From contig RCTD01000029.1 in assembly GCA_014898415.1 (NCBI GenBank), forward strand, positions 620,001-684,000: a stretch of DNA of 64,000 nucleotides, in the 5' to 3' direction. Numbering within the stretch: position 1 is the first letter of the stretch; each line of letters begins with the position of its first letter. Source of the DNA: Stromatinia cepivora. Lineage: Eukaryota; Ascomycota; Leotiomycetes; Helotiales; Sclerotiniaceae. A program made the position numbers and the translations under genes. Positions 35,895 to 47,557 of this stretch are shown one piece after another. The notes under the pieces were generated by a model. That model worked only from the letters and a program-made list of their open reading frames with translations, had not been told where the DNA came from and ran no database searches.

Positions 35895-37264
35895 CCCTAT
35901 CGATTCTGCAAGATGTCGATAGACCATGTGTTCTCAGGTATTTAGATCGATAGGAAGAATTGGTGTCTTGAATGCATCTTGGTTTGTCAAAGTTTCATTC
36001 TGCGTTCTTCGACTATGCAGGAGATGGTAGAAAGAAATGTCCAATTATTTTCAACCTCGGTTCTATCAGTAAAGCAGCCAAGAAATTAGATTGAGATCTA
36101 GATTGATCAATGAGGAAGGAGGGATGAGATTGATCTCTTGGGCTTCATCTAGTCGTTCGATGGGCCGACTTAGTTCGAAAGTGGGAGTGACTTTATGCTT
36201 CTGCATTCTTGGTTTTTCGTATGCCGAAACGGCATTGAAATATAGTTGGGCTGAACTTTGGGGTAGTCATACTTTCAAATCTCGAATGAATCTAGTCAAA
36301 TGTCCGTCGGCCACATTAGCACAGATTGTATGGTTTCCCATGCTTTCAAGTTCACGTGCTTTGAGACACCGCCAAGAGCAGTCCAGAAATTGAGAAATTG
36401 GTCTTGTGCACGATTATTTTTTCGTCCCTCAATGTTATGAGATTATGAGATTAGCATCAACCCTGTTGAGATCAAGAACTAGAGATACGATACTCGGCGA
36501 GGCCTCTCTGGATGGGATGGGAAAGTAATGTTGTTCTCCAGTGCTACATCCCAGCACCCCGGTCCTCATCCCCCACTGTTCCACAAAAGTAATGTTCTCC
36601 GGGGTTTTTGAAGCGAACACGTTGTCTTGTGGGGGTTGTCAAAGACGTGGAAACCTACTTACAGTAAACCTACCTACAGTAACCTACCTAGGTGGTGCCT
36701 ATCGTCAGCTTGCATTTTGACACATCCTCGTATTCCATACCGAGGCATCTCGCACATACATGAATGATACCGGTCCTCCGGCCCCATATTCATGGAAGCG
36801 CAGGAAATTATCAATTGCCCTTCGTGCGTGAAAACCTTTTGGATGGTTGAAAAAAGCTTTGCGCCTTCCCGTTTGAATAACTCTTAAAAGGCTTAGTCCC
36901 AAGTAATCCGCATCAACACCCGATGATCGCTTCGAATTTACGCCTTATCGGAAATCGGTAGTAAACACACACACAACAGTTGCTCCAAGAGTCATGTCTT
37001 GTTTCATGCCATGGAAATAGGAAGGTGGACTTAACGTCGGTGCGAGTCCGACGGAATGGTCAAAACAACATTCAATTGTTGATCTTTCCCCCCTTTGAAG
37101 AGAAGGTGGCGTTGTTCCTTCCAGGTATTTCCATTGACGCGTTTGTTAAAAATCCAACGTCAAATCTTGTTTTCTATACCTCAACTAGCCTCAACTATTT
37201 CACTCATTTCCTAAAACCAGCACACCGCATGTTGGTCGCAAGAATGGAATAGTGAGCGTGATTG

Positions 37265-37375
37265 GGAAAAAGTTAACTCCGTACTATGTGGAGCGCGGGG
37301 AAATTGATCTCAATGATCTCAAAGAGTTAGTGTGATTGGGGAGAACTAATGTCATAGTACGGGGCGCGGGGAACA
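37265..37375. repeat. Diverged tandem duplication in the sugar-porter promoter
   Basis: Two copies of a unit beginning GTGATTGGG and ending GCGCGGGGAA lie about 70 bp apart (second copy starts near 37332). Between those ends the copies share only scattered bases (AACTAAT or AACTCC, then GTAC). Confidence 0.5.
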
Positions 37376-37515
37376 TAACTTGTTAAAGAAGCTATCTCTT
37401 AAAATGAAGCTATTTCTGATTCGTGCGCATACATTTCATTTAATTCAAGCCTTTTTCATTGGTGCTTACATGGATCAAAGTTGAAGCTTCCGTAAAGAAG
37501 CTATTAAGACCGGGG
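37295..37515 (+). promoter_or_regulatory. Cluster of CreA/Cre1-type carbon-catabolite repressor sites
   Basis: Three matches to the CreA consensus SYGGRG on the plus strand: GCGGGG at 37295-37300, GCGGGG at 37366-37371 and CCGGGG at 37510-37515, 235-455 bp upstream of the sugar-porter ATG. Two lie in the duplicated unit. CreA represses sugar-transporter genes when glucose is plentiful. The sites are short and could occur by chance, but the clustering in a GC-poor promoter is suggestive. Confidence 0.45.
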
Positions 37516-37749
37516 CAGTTACCCCATGGAGCGTAGATTTTACCACCAATAAGCAAGCACATAGTCTAATATGCACAGAAAGACAAAATATAATGGACCG
37601 ACTCCCCAATGTAATATCTAGTTTTTTATCTTCATTCCTTTTGTGTGACAACGCTCAATCGGTATCGTCAACAGCCATTTTTTATACGTGGTAGTAAAAA
37701 TCCACTGCACCCTTTTCGCATCTATATCAACATAGTGAGAGCCTACAAA

Positions 37750-39577
37750 ATGGCGACAACGGGGACAAATCTGCACGACGAGAAGGTCGATCTTGATGAC
37801 CTCAAGGAGCACGAAATAGGTCATTCCGAGGTAGCCAATAAGGATCTCATGTTTAATGCTATTGATGTTGAAAATCGTGAGCATGAGATGGGTATGTGGG
37901 AGGCAGTTAAATTGCACCCAACGGCTTGCTTTTGGGCGTTCCTCTTTTGCTTCACTATCGTGAGTCCTTGATAATCATTACGGCATCTTGCGGAACTTTA
38001 ACTAATACATATTAATATTAGGTCATGGAATCATTTGATATGTTTCTAAATGGTAACTTTGTTGCACTCACGGCTTTCCAGACTCGATACGGTATTCTTG
38101 ATTCAAATGGAAAAAAATCTATCGAAACCAAATGGCAAAGTGCACTCTTTCAAGCCGGCCAATGTGGTGCCTTTGTTGGTGTTTTCTTGGCTGGTCCTGT
38201 TACCAATCGTCTTGGATATCGTTGGACTACCATTTTGGCTTTGATCTTTATGAATGCCACAATCTTCATCTCTTTTTTCGTAAGTTGTATGACTTCATTG
38301 TTGCGCCCATTGACTGACTGTATTGGTATCTTAGGCCGATTCGCTCGCTGTTCTTACCATCGGACAAGCATTTGAAGGTATTCCTTGGGGTTTTTTCATC
38401 GCGAACGCCCCAGCATACGCCAGCGAAGTCGTTCCTCTTGCCCTTCGAGGTGCATGCACGGCTACTCTACAAATGTCTTGGTCTATCGGTAGCATCATTG
38501 TCGCTGGTGCTACCTATGCATACAATAAGAAGAATGACGAGTGGGCTTGGAGAGCGCCTCTTGCCTTACAATGGCTTTTCCCCGTAAGCCTAAGCCTTTT
38601 CCTCTTACATATTGAATGAAAGCTTACTCGTCTAGACTCCCATTTTGGTCCTTATCTTTTTCGCTCCCGAATCCCCTTGGTGGTTGATGCGCCGCGGACG
38701 CAAAGAAGAAGCTCTTCGATCTGTCAAACGTCTCGGTCGCAACACTCAAGAGCACTGTGAAGGACAAATTGCTATGATGGAGCGCACTGTTGAAATAGAA
38801 CAAAAATTAGGAGGTGATCCCGGTATTTTGGATCTTTTCAAGGGTACCGATTTGAGACGTACCATCATCACTTGTTTGATTTACGCGTCGCAGAACTTTG
38901 CTGGAAATTTGATTGCCAATCAAGCTACTTTCTTCTTCGAGCGTGAGTGGTTCTATCGAACAATTTAGAAATATGGTTAACTAACTCTTCATTTAGAAGC
39001 TGGAATTTCCCATGACTTTTCCTTCAAACTTAACCTTATCAACTCATGTCTTCAACTTGTTGCCAATGCTCTTTCTTGGCCACTCACTGCAAGATTTGGT
39101 CGTCGAACCATCTATCTTTGGGGAACAGCCACCAACATCACCTTGCTTATACTTCTTGGGGTTTGTGCCACCATCACACAGAACAAAAGCACGAATTATG
39201 CTCAGGCATGCCTGGGAATCATTATCTCTTTCGTATTTGCTGGAACTCTCGGACCAATTTCTTATACCATCATTGCTGAGACTTCATCGGTTCGACTTCG
39301 TGCTTTGAGCACTGGTATTGGTCGTGCCGCTTACTATGTTGCGGAAATTCCTATGATCTATCTTGCTTCAAGAATGCTCAACTCAACAGGATGGAATCTT
39401 GCAGGAAAATGCGGTTTCGTATGGGGTGGTACCGCTGTTGTCTGTTGGGTGATGGCATACTTCTTCCTTCCCGAGCTCAAGCACCGCTCTTACCGTGAAA
39501 CAGATATTCTGTTCAATCGTAAGATTTCTGCTAGGAAGTTCAAGTCGACCGTCATTGATGTTACGGAGAATGAGTAA
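37750..39577 (+). CDS. MFS sugar porter, alpha-glucoside (maltose) permease type
   Basis: Five exons: 37750-37959, 38022-38279, 38335-38583, 38636-38942, 38997-39577; 1,605 nt, 534 residues; all junctions are GT..AG and in frame. A hydrophilic N-terminus of about 60 residues precedes about 12 membrane helices. Sugar-porter landmarks: the loop 2-3 motif NRLGYRWTT, loop 4-5 YASEVVPLALRG, the central PESPWWLMRRGR (the PESPWWL variant is typical of Mal/Agt alpha-glucoside:H+ symporters), loop 8-9 ARFGRRT, and ETSSVRLRALSTGIGR near helix 10. The C-terminal PELKHRSYRETDILF is also typical of the maltose permease group. It would import maltose or related alpha-glucosides at the plasma membrane. The start at 37750 follows TACAAA and is preferred to the upstream in-frame ATG at 37645. 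It is the last intact gene before the repeat block. Confidence 0.92.
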
Positions 39578-40504
39578 GGCTTGGGTAGGAATATATGTGA
39601 ACTTTGGAATTAGCATGATAAAAATCGTGCTTCCGAAGCCTTAGAACTATCTAGTAATAATACCTAGAATAAAGAATTAAATTATATAGAATACAATGTT
39701 CGCTTTTATGAAATCAATTGATAGCTTCTAGAATAGCATGAGCCCGGCTATACTTAAATTTGGTCCAGGAGTTTGGTCCAATTGGGATCTCTCAATTATA
39801 TCTTTCTGTACTGATTGAGATGAACTGAATGATTAGTCTCTAGATGTATATTTTTGCTCCTTTTTATTTATGTTATGAACTGTGGATCAAGGTCTATTAT
39901 GAGTTTTATACAAATTGTATGATAACAAGCTGGAATAATACAAAGATGACGGTTTGAAGTAGATGCAATGGCTGCACGGAATTGCGGTAGACATTGACGT
40001 GAAGGACAGGACGGGGGCAGTAACTCAGACCGGAAGGGTGACCAAATTGAGTGTTGCTTTACTGGGATGAATATAGAACATTGTAAGGATTGAATGGTGT
40101 TTCTAGTCTTGTGGAATATATTTCATTATCTGAGTAAACTTCGTAGGGCATTCATTTGATTGGGATGGTTTCATGGGACCTATGCCGTGAGTGAGGGTTG
40201 TCCAATAGTCCGGCTAGATGTGGTCTTTAGATATTTGAATATATTTGAACGATCTAAATGGGTTGTATGTTCCAAATCTTTGGAATATTTTAGTTGGTTT
40301 CAATAATTATAAAGCTCTCTTATTATTTGATTGCAGTCTTGAGTATTGCCCCGGCGGTCGTCGGACAGCTACTTTCTTACTATTATACAATCATACAGAA
40401 TTAGATTATAGTAATATGGCAATAACTTTGTTATATTATCCTGAGATAATGTTTTTATGTTGCGTTATATTATGGCGCCTTATACTTCAGGAAAAGAAGT
40501 TTAT
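39578..40504. other. 3' flank of the sugar porter and transition to A+T-rich DNA
   Basis: Base composition is normal up to about 40400, then falls sharply. No gene seen. Confidence 0.6.
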
Positions 40505-41602
40505 AAAGTATATTTTTTGAATATAAAATCTATAAAGTTTATATGATTAATATAAGACAGTAGCTTTCGAAAATACCTTATTTATTTTAAAATAAAATAT
40601 TTTCTTCAAAATAATTTATTCATAATAAATATTTTGAATCATTTCCATTTTTTTCAAATAAAATATTTTCTTTAAAGAATTTTGAAATAATTGGATTATT
40701 TCAATCTCAATTTACTTTATTCTTTTTTTCTAAATTAATGATTAAAATTTCTTTTCAATATTCTTTTTGTAAAATTATCAAATTTAATAAAAAAAAATCT
40801 TCGAAAGTATATAAAAACAGATTATAAATTTTTTATTTCGGAGTTGAATTTTAATTATATTGAAAATATTTCGAATGAAAAATTATTAAATAATTAATTC
40901 TTTTTTGAAATTAATTTAAAGAAAAAAGATAATTTAAACGATTTTAATTCAAAAGAGGATTTTATTTTTATTGAAAATCAAAGTTTTAAGAATATAATAA
41001 AATCAAATGAAAGTTTAAATGATTTTATTGATTTTGATTTAATTAAAGATAATTAAAGAAATGATTTTAATTGTAAATTTAAATTATCAAAAAACAAAAT
41101 GATTTCTATTTAAATTAGTTTAGAAAATCTTAATCCTTTTTAAAAAACAATTAAATATATTAATTATATTTCGAAATTTAATTTAAAAGATTTAATAAAA
41201 TTTTTATTTTATAATAAAAATAATAATAATGATTTAATTAAAGTATTGGATTTAATATTATTATATTTTAAAAAAACTTATTATTTTAATTTACAGAAAG
41301 TTATTTTTTTGAATAAATTATATTTAAATATTTTGAATAATTTCGGAAAAAAAAAATTCAAAATAAAGAATTTAAATTTTTTAATAATAATCAAAATCGA
41401 ATTTAATATTTTCAATTTTTTAAATTCTTTTTAATTTTTATTATTTAATGCTTTTTATATTTTAATGATTTAATTTTTAAAATTTAAAAATTAATGGAAT
41501 TGATTTTAGATATTATGGATTTTATTTCAGATTTTCAAAAAAGTTCAAAATCTAGTTTAAAGAAAATTAAAAATTTCTTTAATAAAAAAGTTAATAAATT
41601 CA
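40505..41602. other. A+T-rich degraded DNA that received element E1
   Basis: Very low G+C, no LTR or domain recognised. An open frame at 41246-41434 (+), rich in Ile, Leu, Phe, Lys and Asn, may be the remnant of an older transposon; its sequence context continues after E1 at 59297. Confidence 0.5.
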
Positions 41603-41607
41603 AAATC

Positions 41608-41773
41608 TGTTGGAAATGAGGCCATCATAGGATTAGAATTGAGGTCACGTGATTACAATGGTGTATAGACTATATTTGGGGATAATCTTAATTCTATTTT
41701 TATTAGAATAATAGATCTTTAATTTAATTTATATAATCAATAATATTATTATTTTCTGTATCAAAAATTAATA
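41608..41773 (+). repeat. E1 5' LTR
   Basis: 166 bp, TGTTGG...TTAATA. By eye it aligns with the 3' LTR without gaps; every difference I saw is a transition. Confidence 0.92.
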
Positions 41774-42249
41774 GGTTATGAGATCTGATTGTATAGTAGT
41801 GATTAGAAAGTAAAATAAATCGAGAAAGGATTAATATAATTAATAAAAGTGAAATGGAGTAGAAATCAGAATTTTTATATAGTGTTATTGAAGCAAAATT
41901 GAAATATGATAATATAGTTTATAATTTATAATATTATAGATCAAAATGAAGAACAATTTGTATAATGTTGATATAGAATTATAGTAAAAACGAAAAGCAA
42001 ATTTATATAATTATAAAAAAATATATTATAATATGATTTTATGAATTTTCTTATTGTTTTATTTTTATATTTCTTTATCATTTCGAATCTATTTGTTGTA
42101 TATTTTTTAAGATTGTTTTAAAAATTTGAAGATTATTTTCGATATTTATTAAATAGTAAGAAACTTTTATAATATCGAAATCAAATAATTTTTTGAAGTT
42201 TGATTAAAACAATTATAAATAATAATTCAAATAAATGAAGATATAATTG

Positions 42250-43384
42250 AGGGGGAAAGGATGGTTTTAAATAATTGATCAAATATTAGATGAATATATA
42301 TAGATTGCAGGATCTAATATAATATTTGTTTATGAGATTAATGGTTGTATATATTATAATATTAAGTTGAAATCGGAATATTTAAAGAATGAAGTGAATA
42401 TGTTATTGTATATTTGTATAATATTTAATGATAATAATGAAGTTTTTATTGATGAATATTCAATAATATATATATTTTGGAGATATTTTAAATCGAAATA
42501 TATTAGAGTTAGTATAGTTATAATTAATATATATATAATAATAATCTAGATTTTCAAATTTCAATTTGATATTTATTTTGATATGATTATTATCGAAATT
42601 TGAAATAAATTGAAAAAGTATAAAAGGAAATTAGGAGTTATAGATAAAAGTTGTTAATTAGTATATCAAGATATTGCTTTGTTTTTGGTTTTAATATATA
42701 ATTTTTCAATCGATTATTAAAAAATAATGAATATATTGGATATTCAAATTAATTTTAGTATTGATAATAAAATCAAGTATTTGTAGATTAAGGAATTCTG
42801 TTTTAAGGATGGATTAAAATGAATATAAATTGTGAAAGGATTTAGGTATATTTTTCGATATCAAAAATCAGATTTCGAGATTTCAAATAATGTTTGTGAT
42901 TTATATCAAAAGGAAGATTATTATATATGAGATTATTTGTATTTAATATAAATTAATAAATTCCTTTATAATTATTTTTGTTATCAAAAAAGAAGGGGAT
43001 TATTGAATTTGAAAAAGGTTTATTTTAATAAAAAAGATCAAATATATTCTATTAATAATATCTTTGAATCAAATTTTGATATTAAGGATATAATAAAGGA
43101 AGATTGTAATTTAATAAAAGAAATTATTAATAAAGCTTCTTTTAGCAAATAATATATTAATATAGATATTTTTTTATATATATTTGATCAATTTTCATTA
43201 TTTAGATTAATAAACTCTATTATTAAACAAAGAATAAAGATTGATGGGGGAATAATATATTATTGTTATTGGGGTTTAATGGATATAGTATATAAAGATG
43301 ATTCTAAAATGCTATTTTCAAATGTATTATATATATTAGGGTTAAAAGTAAATTTGCTATCAAAAAAAAGGATCTATGAAATAG
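42250..43384 (+). pseudogene. E1 Gag and protease/pre-integrase remnant
   Basis: Plus-strand frames with many stops resemble copia Gag (UBN2-like segment around 42380-42760), then a decayed CCHC zinc knuckle near 42895-42940 that keeps only its first Cys in CDLYQKEDYY. The protease-like part follows (FDQFSLFRLINSI near 43190) with SNVLYILGLKVNLLSKK just before 43380, the hallmark before GAG-pre-integrase. The reading resumes at 45066 after element G. Confidence 0.75.
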
Positions 43385-43534
43385 TGTGACGAACCCAACG
43401 AGCGTTTAGAGATCAATCTTAGAATTAAAAGCTACAGAGCTAAAGAGAGTGTGCTACGAAGCTATATATATGATCGGCTCGGAGCTTAATATCGTACTAG
43501 CCCGATCGGATGCGATCACGTGTATCTCGTGACA
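43385..43534 (-). repeat. G 3' LTR (minus-strand sense)
   Basis: 150 bp; the better preserved copy, keeping CpG-rich CGATCGG and CACGTG. Confidence 0.9.
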
Positions 43535-43855
43535 CTACTCCCCTCTTCTGAAGAATTCGCCTCGAACTCATTTTAAACGAATGATTTAAATACAAAATGA
43601 TCATTAATCTTTTTTTGATAAAAATTCCTGATGTATGAATTACATCACAGCCAACGAATATGTATCCACTGTACCATATACCTCCTCCAAACGATCTTCA
43701 AAATATTGGCTATTGATTATCTCTTTTAGATCCTTATTATCATCATTTTCGGGCTTAATAGTCAATGTAATAGCCGGAATAGGCTTTTATCGATCTCGAA
43801 CTCCTTGATGTGGGTTTAGTGGATAGGTTTATACCCAATAAGAGATACTTCTACA

Positions 43856-44750
43856 TCATACACATTTATTTTGCTTGCGTAAGAAAGTTCTTTCAAAAGA
43901 GGAAAATTCGGGTACTCGTACACAGGGTAGAATCAAAGTACAATTGGGTTTATCCGATTGGGTATCAAAAGGGCTAAAAGCACCAATAACATTAAGGTTA
44001 CTAACATCCATTGGATTGTGATTCCGAGAATAGGATGGATTCTGCAATATATATGGGGTTCTAGATTCATTAGAATAAAATGGTACAAAGAATCCATTCG
44101 CTGTACGAGCAGCTAGTTGTTATATGACCTGAACAAAATCGGGATAAGAACAGGGAAAAGAAAGTTATTGAGAAAGACGATTTCTAAAAGTAATATTGAA
44201 TCCATTACAAAAGATTGAGATTTTATTCGAATCGGACCAATTCTGACCTTTGGCTTCGTAAAGGATCCTTTCGAATTTTGCAATATAGGTATATAGAGAA
44301 TCGGTTCCTTGTTTGAAAATGAATAACTTATCTTCGATTTCTTGAACTTTATTCGGATTGTTGTAAACATATATGAATTGATCCAGGATTGTTGTATAAT
44401 CTAAAGAAACGTTTTGATCAAAAGAAGAAAACTGAAATAGTACTATAATTTATATATGAAATTTGAGATTGAAATAAATATAGTAAAATTGAACTATAAA
44501 GTTGCCGATCGCAACGTTGTCTACTTGTAGTTTCGCTCGAATCAAAGGAAGCCAGATATCGAACTTTTGAAAGCTATCACTGAACTTTTCAGGATCAAGA
44601 AAAAAGGGTTTCAGACGAGAAAAAATATAAATAACAAAAATGCATTCGAGAATCAAGAAGCGTAAAAACAAGATTTCATCCCATTAACAAATCACTTTAC
44701 TACAAAGTTCTGCAATCGCAAAATTTATCGAATCGTAATTCATAGTTTAG
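43856..44750 (-). pseudogene. Ty3/gypsy-type Gag remnant in G
   Basis: Minus-strand pieces of a fungal Ty3-type Gag in order: PEKFSDSFQKFDIWLPLIRA and NVAIGNFIVQFYYIYFNL (44671-44450), YTTILDQFIYVYNNPNKVQ and EIEDKLFIFKQGTDSLYTYI (about 44395-44282, in a frame different from the neighbouring open frame), and NPMDVSNLNVIGA followed by RKQNKCV at 44047-43856, where a zinc knuckle would begin. At least one frame change and several stops break it. Confidence 0.78.
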
Positions 44751-44910
44751 AAATTAAGAATAAGAAAAAAGACAACACCTTCGAATAATATCAAGAAGAT
44801 CTATATGCAAACAAAAGAGTATAAACGATGTGCCTAGATAGGAGCAAACAGAGTATATATAAATATATATAGATATTATTCTATTTCTTATCTAAAAGAG
44901 CTTTTAATAA

Positions 44911-45060
44911 TATAACGAACCCAATGAGCGTTTAAAGATCAACCTTAGAATTAAAAGCTACAAAACTAAAGAGAGTGTGCTATAAAACTATATATATGAT
45001 CGGCTCGGAGCTTAGTACCGTACTAGCCCGATCGGACGCGATCACGTGTATCTCGTGACA
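44911..45060 (-). repeat. G 5' LTR (minus-strand sense)
   Basis: 150 bp, followed immediately by the AATAG duplication. Its outer end reads TATAACG where the other copy has TGTGACG, i.e. G-to-A decay. Confidence 0.9.
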
Positions 45061-45065
45061 AATAG

Positions 45066-47389
45066 GGCTGCAAAGAGAATTCAATTCTTATTATATATAT
45101 TTCAAGAAAGATAATAAAAAAATTATCTATACTAAAATACAAAACAGAATATATATGGTTTTATATATAATCAAAGGATACAAGGATATAGCTTTCTATT
45201 CGAATATATATTAAAATAATCAAAAAAAAGGTTTTTTTTAAAGATAATCGATAATATCAAAGGTATCGATAACGAATTAATATTTAAGGAGAAAAAGAGA
45301 TATTCATTATAATATCAAAGATTCAATCATTTAGGTTCAAATAAGATCAAGAATTTATACAAAATATCCAATATAATTAAGCCAATAAAGATCCCAATTG
45401 AATTAAATATTTGCAAAGTATATATATTCATCAAAATAATCAATTATATTCCGAAACAATTAAATTTGTATAAATCAAAAAGATTCGAATTTATATATTT
45501 CGATATTATAGGATTATTCTTAAAATCGATTTGAAGGAATTGTTATTTTATATTGATTATTGATAATTATATAAAAATAAATTGGATTATATTATTTAAA
45601 TAAAAAGATAATATAATTTAAATATTGAAAATTTGGAAAAAGGAAATAGAATTGATTATTAAAGAAAAAATTATTATAATTAGAATTAATAATATATCGG
45701 AACTTTTATAAACTATTTGTGAATAATTATCAGGTATTTAATTCGAAATTGTAATAATTGTTTTTTTATATCAAAATGAATTTATAAAATAAAATATAAG
45801 GATTATAAAAGTAGATATAAAAGTAATATTAAAAAAAGCTGGATTATTATTAAAGTTTTGGGATGAAATTGTAAAGTACAATATTTATATTAAGAATTAT
45901 ATTAGTATTGATTTTAATATAAATAAAATAAATCAATTTTTTATAGAAATTTTTATAAGTATAGTATTAAATATAAAAATATATAAAGTTTAAAAGAATA
46001 AATATTATATTTATATTAATTTTAAGATTATTTTGAAAGAACAAAGATATAATAAATTATAAAATATTTCGAAAATTGATATATTTTTAAGATATTTAAA
46101 AGTTATAAATAAATATATCAAAATATATTTTCTAAAGTTAGATTATATATTTCGATTAAATAGAGTAATTATAAATGAATTTTATTAAAAAAAAGATTTG
46201 GATTTTAAATTAAAAAATTGTAAATTAGGTTTATAAGGAATAAAGAATCTAAAGTTAGATTAAAGATTTTATAATAGATCAATAATAAACAAAGCATTTT
46301 CTTTATTTTCAATATCAAATGTGATATTTGTATTATCTTCATTTCAAGTATTCTTTTTAGTAGATATTATACTGAATTCAATGATTATATCAAATATCCC
46401 AATTGTTGAATTAAAATCAAATAAATTAGATATATCAATATCAATATATAATGAAAATGAAAATAGTAATATTTAAAAGATAAATCAAGAATTTTCTTTT
46501 AAGAATATTTTAGATATCGAATTTATTATTTTAAAGGTTCTAATTTAAAAGTTAACTTTTGCAAATCCTAAATTTATATTGAAAACAAAATTTAAGATTG
46601 TTTTAAATTTTGTTGATAAATTTATTTTAGTAGGATTAGAAAGTGAAATAAATTTATAATTATTTAAAATTGAATAAAAGGATATAATAAATTTTGAAAA
46701 TAAACCCTTAAGATATTTAATATAAAAACAAAAAAAAGATATAGAACAAGATTTTGAAGGAGAATAGGAAAGCAAAATTATAAAGGTATTGATTATAATA
46801 TCTATATAAACCAAAATTTAAGAAAATATAGAATATATTATAATTATAATTTTAATTATTTATAAAATAGATCTTTATATCAAAAACAAAATTGTTTAGA
46901 TTTTATAATTTTGTTGATAGATATAAATAATATAGAAGGTATAATATATTCGGTCGAAAAAGTTCTAAGAATCAAAATATTAAGAATTTATAAAGAAGTA
47001 ATATTGGATTAAAAATATTTTGAAAAATGGAAGGAAGTTATTTAAAAAGAAATTATATTTTTGATTCAAAATGATATTTGGGAAGAATATATACTTTTCA
47101 AAAGAAATAATTTGATTTCGATAAAATAAATATTTATAATTAAGATAAAGGATAATAAGGTAGAATATTTCAAAGCAAGATTAATGATTTGAAGATTTAA
47201 TTAAATATAAAAAAAAGATTATAATGAAATATTTATATTAATAATAAGATTAGATATATTTAGATTATTTTTAATTATTATTACAAAGAAAAATTTGGAA
47301 TATTTATATTTCGATATTAAAAATATTTTTATTGAATTGTATTTGAAGGAAAAAATCTATTTTGAATTATTTCAAGATATTAAAATCGA
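45066..47389 (+). pseudogene. E1 integrase, linker and first half of reverse transcriptase
   Basis: Plus-strand copia Pol remnants: the GAG-pre-integrase end (RFNHLG, near 45330), the integrase core with RFEFIYFDIIG (first catalytic Asp, near 45500), GLLLKFWDEIVKYNIYIKN near 45840-45900, then an acidic linker (46300-46950). Reverse transcriptase starts near 46990: NDIWEEYILF, YFKARLMI, IIRLDIFRLFLIIITKKNLE and YLYFDIKNIFIELYLKEKIY (motif A Asp near 47313). It is cut by E2 at 47390 and continues at 57922. Confidence 0.82.
46500..46750 (+). repeat. E1 linker segment also present in E2
   Basis: This segment is similar, in the same orientation, to about 48690-48935 inside E2; shared blocks include TTTGCAAA and AAATTTAAGATTGT. 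In E1 it lies between integrase and reverse transcriptase. Confidence 0.7.
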
Positions 47390-47394
47390 AAAGG

Positions 47395-47557
47395 TGTTAA
47401 CAAGTCATATTGAGTGGGTGGGAAAGCATTATTTTTATAAGGTTATTTGGCTAGAAGCTATTATACAGGTTATGTGATTCGGTAGAATTATATGTAGACT
47501 AATCCCATTATAGTATAGTCCTATGCTTAGATATATGGTATGATTCAAAATCCAATA
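47395..47557 (-). repeat. E2 LTR (3' copy in minus sense)
   Basis: 163 bp. It keeps more G than its partner (GAGTGGGTGGG near 47413), whose matching stretch is A-rich. Confidence 0.9.

Larger units (their letters stand above)
35895..37749. other. Intergenic region, promoter side of the sugar porter
   Basis: No convincing gene; the 100-codon frame at 36091-36393 matches nothing known to me. The part nearest the transporter holds a diverged tandem duplication with CreA-type sites (separate entries). Confidence 0.5.
43385..45060 (-). mobile_element. G: gag-only Ty3/gypsy-derived LTR element nested in E1
   Basis: 1,676 bp with 150-bp LTRs (43385-43534 and 44911-45060) and the target duplication AATAG at 43380-43384 and 45061-45065. 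On the minus strand the LTR reads TGTCACGAG...GTCACA. A purine tract AGAAGAGGGGAGTAG directly precedes the 3' LTR (plus 43535-43549), fixing the minus orientation. The interior has only Gag-like sequence: no protease, reverse transcriptase, RNase H or integrase. Its G+C content is clearly higher than that of E1 around it, so it is younger or was less mutated. It must have been mobilised by a partner element elsewhere. Confidence 0.9.

Noticed and set aside
36091..36393. 100-codon plus-strand frame after the serine hydrolase pseudogene
   Set aside because: Does not continue the hydrolase and matches nothing known; not supported as a gene.
43385..45060. G as a DNA transposon, because its ends look inverted (TGTGAC...GTGACA)
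   Set aside because: The 150-bp termini are direct repeats, with a polypurine tract and a Gag-like interior, so it is an LTR element.
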